Part shown: positions 14,516 to 17,527 of the stretch, in pieces
Layout: each line of letters opens with the position of its first letter
Numbering within the stretch: position 1 is the first letter of the stretch
Assembly: GCA_016191985.1 (NCBI GenBank)
Contig: JACPVB010000238.1
Location: 1 to 17,527, forward strand
DNA length: 17,527 bases
Direction of reading: 5' to 3'
DNA from: Chloroflexota bacterium
GTDB taxonomy: Bacteria; Chloroflexota; Anaerolineae; Anaerolineales; Villigracilaceae
Position numbers and translations under genes: made by a program
The notes under the pieces: generated by a model
Databases searched by the model: none
Told to the model about the DNA's origin: nothing
What the model saw: only the letters and a program-made list of their open reading frames with translations

Positions 14516-14596
14516 GTCACCCTGAGCGACAGCGAAGGGTCTCTGCCAAAAGCGTAAGAGACTCTTCGGTCGCAAAGAGCGCTCCCTCAGAGTGAC
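14516..14596. repeat. 81-bp REP/MITE-like palindromic repeat in the aspS 5' region
   Basis: The ends GTCACCCTGAG and CTCAGAGTGAC are inverted. The inner arms GCGACAGCGAAGGGTCTCT (14526-14544) and AGAGACTCTTCGGTCGC (14557-14573) are nearly complementary. It is related to the CCCTGAGCCTGTCGAAGGG type of repeat at 1763. It sits between the attenuator and the aspS ribosome site and has no coding capacity. Confidence 0.65.
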
Positions 14597-14618
14597 ATCA
14601 GACATCGGAGGCGCAATC

Positions 14619-16382
14619 ATGTATAGAACTCATATGTGTGGAGAATTAAGAGCCAGCCACGCGGGGCAGGCTGTGACGCTGGCAGGCTGGGTCAATCGTC
14701 GGCGAGATCACGGCGGGGTGGCTTTCTTTGACCTGCGTGACCGCGCGGGTATCATCCAAATTACGATCAATCCCGACCTTCCCAAAGAAATGCTCGACCA
14801 GGTTGCCAATGTCCGCAACGAGTGGGTCTTGCAGATCGAAGGTATGGTGCAAAGGCGCCCCGAAGGGATGGCGAATCCCAAAATGGAAACGGGCGAAGTC
14901 GAGGTCATCGCCAAAACCGTGACCGTGCTCAACCCGTCGAAGACGCCGCCGTTCATGGTCAACACGGATAATGACCTGCCTGACGAGAACATGCGCTTGA
15001 AATATCGCTACATTGACTTGCGCCGCGAGCGCCTGACCCGCAATATGGTCTTGCGTCACAAGATCATCAAGTTCATGCGCGACTATCTTGATGACGAAGG
15101 CTTCATTGAAATTGAAACGCCAATCATGTTCAAAGCGACTCCCGAAGGCGCGCGCGACTACCTCGTCCCCTCTCGCGTCTATCCGGGACAGTTCTACGCT
15201 CTGCCCCAGTCACCCCAGCAGTTGAAGCAATTGCTGATGGTGGCAGGCATGGACAAGTACTTCCAAATCGCGCGCTGTTTCCGCGATGAAGACCTGCGCG
15301 GCGACCGTCAGCCTGAGTTTACGCAACTCGACCTTGAAATGTCCTATGTTCACCGCGATGATGTGTTGAATTTGGTAGAAGGTTTATTTACCAAGATGAT
15401 CCCTGCCGTGTCACCGCACAAGAAATTATTCTCGTCGCCGTGGCCCAAATTCTCTTACCGCGAAGTGCTCGAACGTTTCGGCTCAGATAAACCCGACCTG
15501 CGTTTCGGCATGGAATTGGTTGACGTCTCGGACGTTTTCGCGAAGAGCGAATTCAAGGTGTTCCAGTCTGCGTTGGCGGCGGGCGGTGTGATTAAGTGCA
15601 TTGTCGCGCCTAAATCTGCGGATATGTCTCGCAAGGAAGTGGATGCGCTCACGGAAGTGGCGAAGTCGTTTGGGGCGAAGGGAATGCCCACGTTGGCGCT
15701 CACAGCCGAGGGCGTGAAAGGAAGCGCGGCAAAGTTTGTGACGGCAGAAGAGGCTGAGACGTTGAAATCCAAAACGGGAGCAGGAGTCGGCGATCTGATC
15801 GTTTTCGCATCCGATGTTCGTGCAATTGCAAATAAAGTTTTGGGCGGACTGCGCCTGTGGTTCCGCGATAAGTTGGATTTAGCCGACAAAGATATGATGG
15901 CGTTCGCGTGGGTGGTGGACTTCCCGTTCTTTGCGTTCAACGAAGAAACGCAGGCTTGGGAGTCGGAGCATCATCCGTTTACGATGCCGAAGTTGGAAGA
16001 CCTGCCGAAGTTCGATACCGACCCTGGCGCGGTGATGTCTGATGCGTACGATATGGTGTGTAACGGATATGAGACGGCTTCGGGTTCGATAAGAATTCAT
16101 CGCCGCGACATTCAAATGAAGATGTTCCAGATGCTCGGCTTGAGTGAGGCAGATATTCAGGCGAAGTTCGGTCATATGCTCGAAGCGTTCGAGTACGGCG
16201 CTCCCCCACACGGCGGCATGGCTCCAGGGATTGACCGTCTCGTGATGCTGCTGGCGGACGAACCCAACATCCGCGAAGTGATTGCCTTCCCCAAAAACCA
16301 GAACGGACGTGATGTGATGGCGGATGCGCCGTCTGAAGTGGAACCAAAACAATTAAAAGAGTTACATATCAAATTCAGTTAG
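14619..16382 (+). CDS. aspS: Aspartyl-tRNA synthetase, probably non-discriminating (AspRS / Asp-tRNA(Asn) forming)
   Basis: A 587-aa class II synthetase of bacterial type. It has an N-terminal OB-fold anticodon domain (1-105), motif 2 in the FRDEDLRGDRQPEFTQLD stretch, a GAD insertion (about 285-420) and motif 3 in GAPPHGGMAPGIDRLVML, ending GRDVMADAPSEV. It charges tRNA(Asp), and probably tRNA(Asn) as well. Residue 31 is His (RRRDHGG, where discriminating E. coli AspRS has Leu), and the loop R80-P-E-G is present. Both are features of non-discriminating bacterial AspRS, which mischarges tRNA(Asn) for repair by GatCAB. The ATG at 14619 has GGAGG (14607-14611) 7 nt upstream; an earlier GTG at 14592 lies in the repeat. 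Expression is probably governed by the upstream attenuator. gatC and gatA lie downstream on the same strand. Confidence 0.96.
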   Translation: MYRTHMCGELRASHAGQAVTLAGWVNRRRDHGGVAFFDLRDRAGIIQITINPDLPKEMLDQVANVRNEWVLQIEGMVQRRPEGMANPKMETGEVEVIAKTVTVLNPSKTPPFMVNTDNDLPDENMRLKYRYIDLRRERLTRNMVLRHKIIKFMRDYLDDEGFIEIETPIMFKATPEGARDYLVPSRVYPGQFYALPQSPQQLKQLLMVAGMDKYFQIARCFRDEDLRGDRQPEFTQLDLEMSYVHRDDVLNLVEGLFTKMIPAVSPHKKLFSSPWPKFSYREVLERFGSDKPDLRFGMELVDVSDVFAKSEFKVFQSALAAGGVIKCIVAPKSADMSRKEVDALTEVAKSFGAKGMPTLALTAEGVKGSAAKFVTAEEAETLKSKTGAGVGDLIVFASDVRAIANKVLGGLRLWFRDKLDLADKDMMAFAWVVDFPFFAFNEETQAWESEHHPFTMPKLEDLPKFDTDPGAVMSDAYDMVCNGYETASGSIRIHRRDIQMKMFQMLGLSEADIQAKFGHMLEAFEYGAPPHGGMAPGIDRLVMLLADEPNIREVIAFPKNQNGRDVMADAPSEVEPKQLKELHIKFS

Positions 16383-16405
16383 GATAAAAGAAAGGAAAGG
16401 AAACC

Positions 16406-16627
16406 ATGAACATAAAAGAATTGATCGTCAATAAAACAGCGAAGTTTGTTTACTGCACTGATGGAGCGCTGTGGTATGACGTCGATGGTTTTCGCTTTCC
16501 CGTTCCGTTCGAAGAAACAGTCGGCGCTTATTTTGAGCCCGAACATAAGGCGATCAACCTGATGCGCTGGATACGCAAACAATTGGAAGAGAACGAAGAA
16601 CAACGGAAAGCCCAGTCAAAGAATTAG
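16406..16627 (+). CDS. 73-aa conserved hypothetical protein
   Basis: A 73-aa acidic/basic soluble protein with a strong AAAGGAAAGGAAA ribosome site. The pattern KFVYCTDGALWYDVDGFRFPVPFEETVGAYFEPEHKA followed by INLMRWIRKQLEE resembles a small uncharacterised family that I have seen in cyanobacteria and other phyla (aromatic G-E/A-L-W/Y-Y, then FPVP, then a LMRWIRKH-like helix). It has no DNA-binding motif or membrane segment. It ends 7 nt before the PemK-like gene, the position an antitoxin gene would take, but it does not look like MazE. Function is unknown. Confidence 0.75.
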   Translation: MNIKELIVNKTAKFVYCTDGALWYDVDGFRFPVPFEETVGAYFEPEHKAINLMRWIRKQLEENEEQRKAQSKN

Positions 16628-16634
16628 ATAGCGA

Positions 16635-16979
16635 ATGGGCATTCATCAAGGTGATGTATTCTGGATTACGCTCAATGAAACAAACGGTGTCGGATCTAAC
16701 CACCCTCATCCGCAAGTTGTCATTCAGGTCAACGCGCAAAATAAAGTGACCGTTTGTGCGTTGACTACCAACCTAAAACGAGCCAAAGAGCCAGGCAACG
16801 TTTTGCTTGATGAAGGCGAAGCAGGTCTTCCAAAACAAAGTGTCATCGTCGCATCCCAAGTCTCTACAGTGGACGCAAAACAATTAGGCGAATTTATCGG
16901 CACAATGTCCGAGCAAAGAATTCAGCAGGTGCTGGCTGGCATTCGCTTTTTGCAGATCATGACCCAGCATCACGAATAA
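16635..16979 (+). CDS. PemK/MazF-family toxin-like protein
   Basis: A 114-aa protein with the CcdB/MazF barrel fold pattern: an opening HQGDVFWITL, then HPHPQVVIQ, CALTTNLKRAKEPGNVLL, AGLPKQSVIVASQVSTVDAKQLGE and a final helix ERIQQVLAGIRFLQ. MazF/PemK proteins are mostly ribosome-independent mRNA endoribonucleases. The conserved Arg in the first loop (usually GDIWWV-D-x-x-P-x-x-G-x-E-x-x-x-x-R-P) is absent: G-S-N-H-P-H-P-Q replaces the E-x-x-x-x-R-P box, so activity is uncertain. It has no Shine-Dalgarno sequence and probably relies on coupling to the 73-aa gene. It may be a tamed or non-toxic member, since it lies inside a housekeeping operon. Confidence 0.85.
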   Translation: MGIHQGDVFWITLNETNGVGSNHPHPQVVIQVNAQNKVTVCALTTNLKRAKEPGNVLLDEGEAGLPKQSVIVASQVSTVDAKQLGEFIGTMSEQRIQQVLAGIRFLQIMTQHHE

Positions 16980-16994
16980 AGACCAAGAGGTTTT

Positions 16995-17294
16995 ATGACC
17001 CAAACCATCGACACGAAAACCGTCAAGCACGTTGCCTTCCTTGTCCGCCTCGGCATCTCCGAAGAGGAAGCCCAAAAATTCAGCGGACAATTCTCGTCCA
17101 TCATTGACTATTTCAACATGCTCAACGAAGTGGACACGGACAACGTCCCGCCTGCCTCAGACATCGCCAACGCTGAGAATGTGCTGCGCGAAGACGTGGT
17201 CAAGCCTTCGATGAGCCGCGAAGAGTTTCTCAAGAATGCTCCGCAATCTGAACGCGGTTACGTCAAAGTGCCAACGGTTTTGGGCGACGAGTAA
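16995..17294 (+). CDS. gatC: Asp-tRNA(Asn)/Glu-tRNA(Gln) amidotransferase subunit C
   Basis: A 99-aa GatC, normal length for the family. It opens with VKHVAFLVRLGISEEEAQKFSGQFSSIIDYFNMLNEVDTD and continues with the typical P-x-x-x-x-x-x-x-N-x-x-R-x-D central motif (NVPPASDIANAENVLREDVV). It ends with FLKNAPQSERGYVKVPTVLGDE, the usual V-P closing. GatC stabilises the GatA-GatB complex that amidates Asp-tRNA(Asn) and Glu-tRNA(Gln). An AAGAGG site lies just before the ATG. It follows the PemK-like gene by 15 nt, so it is very likely in the same transcript as aspS. gatB is not in the window. Confidence 0.95.
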   Translation: MTQTIDTKTVKHVAFLVRLGISEEEAQKFSGQFSSIIDYFNMLNEVDTDNVPPASDIANAENVLREDVVKPSMSREEFLKNAPQSERGYVKVPTVLGDE

Positions 17295-17302
17295 AAAGGA
17301 TT

Positions 17303-17377
17303 CACCACAAAGGGTCACGAAGTGTCACAAAGGTTTAAGAAGGTCTTCCTTCGTGCCCCTTTGTGATACTTCGTGGT
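17303..17377. repeat. Inverted repeat of CACRAAG units between gatC and gatA
   Basis: The left arm starts CACCACAAAGGGTCACGAAG and the right arm ends ATACTTCGTGGT. They are imperfect complements built from repeated CACGAAG/CACAAAG units, spanning most of the 94-nt gap. This resembles a common dispersed palindrome rather than a terminator, as no T-run follows. Confidence 0.6.
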
Positions 17378-17388
17378 AACAAAAAATT

Positions 17389-17527
17389 ATGGAATTAACT
17401 CAACTATCCATCCGAGAAGCCCACGGACTTCTCACCACCAAGAAGATTTCCTCCGTCGAGTTGACTCAAGCCATACTCGACCGCATCCACGACGTGGACA
17501 AGAAAGTTAAGTCCTACGTCACCGTCA
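17389..17527 (+). CDS. gatA: Asp-tRNA(Asn)/Glu-tRNA(Gln) amidotransferase subunit A, 5' end only
   Basis: The first 46 codons are present; the gene runs off the window. MELTQLSIREAHGLLTTKKI followed by SSVELTQAILDRIHDVDKKVKSYVTV is the standard N-terminus of GatA, the amidase-signature subunit that frees ammonia from glutamine. The catalytic Ser-Ser-Lys region lies beyond the window. There is no Shine-Dalgarno sequence before the ATG at 17389 (the upstream sequence is A-rich), and the palindromic repeat fills the gap to gatC. Confidence 0.92.
   Translation, partial: MELTQLSIREAHGLLTTKKISSVELTQAILDRIHDVDKKVKSYVTV

Noticed and set aside
14344..14620. T-box riboswitch in front of aspS
   Set aside because: No T-box consensus (AGGGTGGNACCGCG) or specifier stem could be found; the leader ORF with codon run explains the terminator better.
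1..17527. CRISPR arrays, tRNA genes or intact transposases
   Set aside because: No regularly spaced repeats, no cloverleaf-like sequences with TTCGANTC boxes, and no transposase motifs were found.

Overview
The window reads as chromosomal DNA of a Chloroflexota bacterium, most likely class Anaerolineae. This is inferred from the style of its protein families (a long GH13 protein, an M29 aminopeptidase, DUF4342, a bacterial-type AspRS with GatCAB), from short palindromic dispersed repeats such as CCCTGAGCCTGTCGAAGGG, and from several promoters with an extended -10 lying almost on top of the start codon. There are no rRNA or tRNA genes, CRISPR arrays or intact insertion sequences.

Left part (1-8200): an XRE regulator with an MmyB-like ligand domain converges, across a two-way terminator, on a large GH13-type protein with a histone-like Lys/Thr-rich C-terminal tail. 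Divergent from it is a membrane GAF histidine kinase with no response regulator beside it. It converges, across another strong terminator, on a minus-strand pair: a GNAT-like protein followed by a small membrane protein. A 106-bp MITE-like inverted repeat (8201-8306) precedes an M29 aminopeptidase.

Middle part (8390-13720): the aminopeptidase has its own promoter and terminator. A probable four-gene operon follows: a four-helix membrane protein, an FMN split-barrel protein, a DUF4342 protein and an ICMT-like methyltransferase, ending near a 15-bp hairpin. Next is a two-gene operon of a protealysin-type M4 metallopeptidase and, coupled by a TAATG overlap, an emfourin-like inhibitor of that peptidase class. 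A two-way terminator separates it from a minus-strand STAS protein.

Right part (14069-17527): the divergent region between the STAS gene and aspS is the most interesting stretch. It has two near-identical 22-bp elements, each placed in the same orientation upstream of one promoter. A TGnTATAAT promoter is followed within a few bases by a 27-codon leader ORF with an Asn/Asp codon run (NNDNDNND). Competing RNA pairings and a Rho-independent terminator come next, and then aspS. This is the layout of a ribosome-mediated transcription attenuator. The encoded AspRS carries His31 and a Pro-Glu-Gly loop, signatures of a non-discriminating enzyme, and the same gene string continues to gatC and gatA, whose products convert Asp-tRNA(Asn) to Asn-tRNA(Asn). 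The leader would therefore sense exactly the two charged tRNAs made by this operon. Between aspS and gatC are an uncharacterised 73-aa protein and a PemK/MazF-like toxin-fold protein without a recognisable antitoxin.
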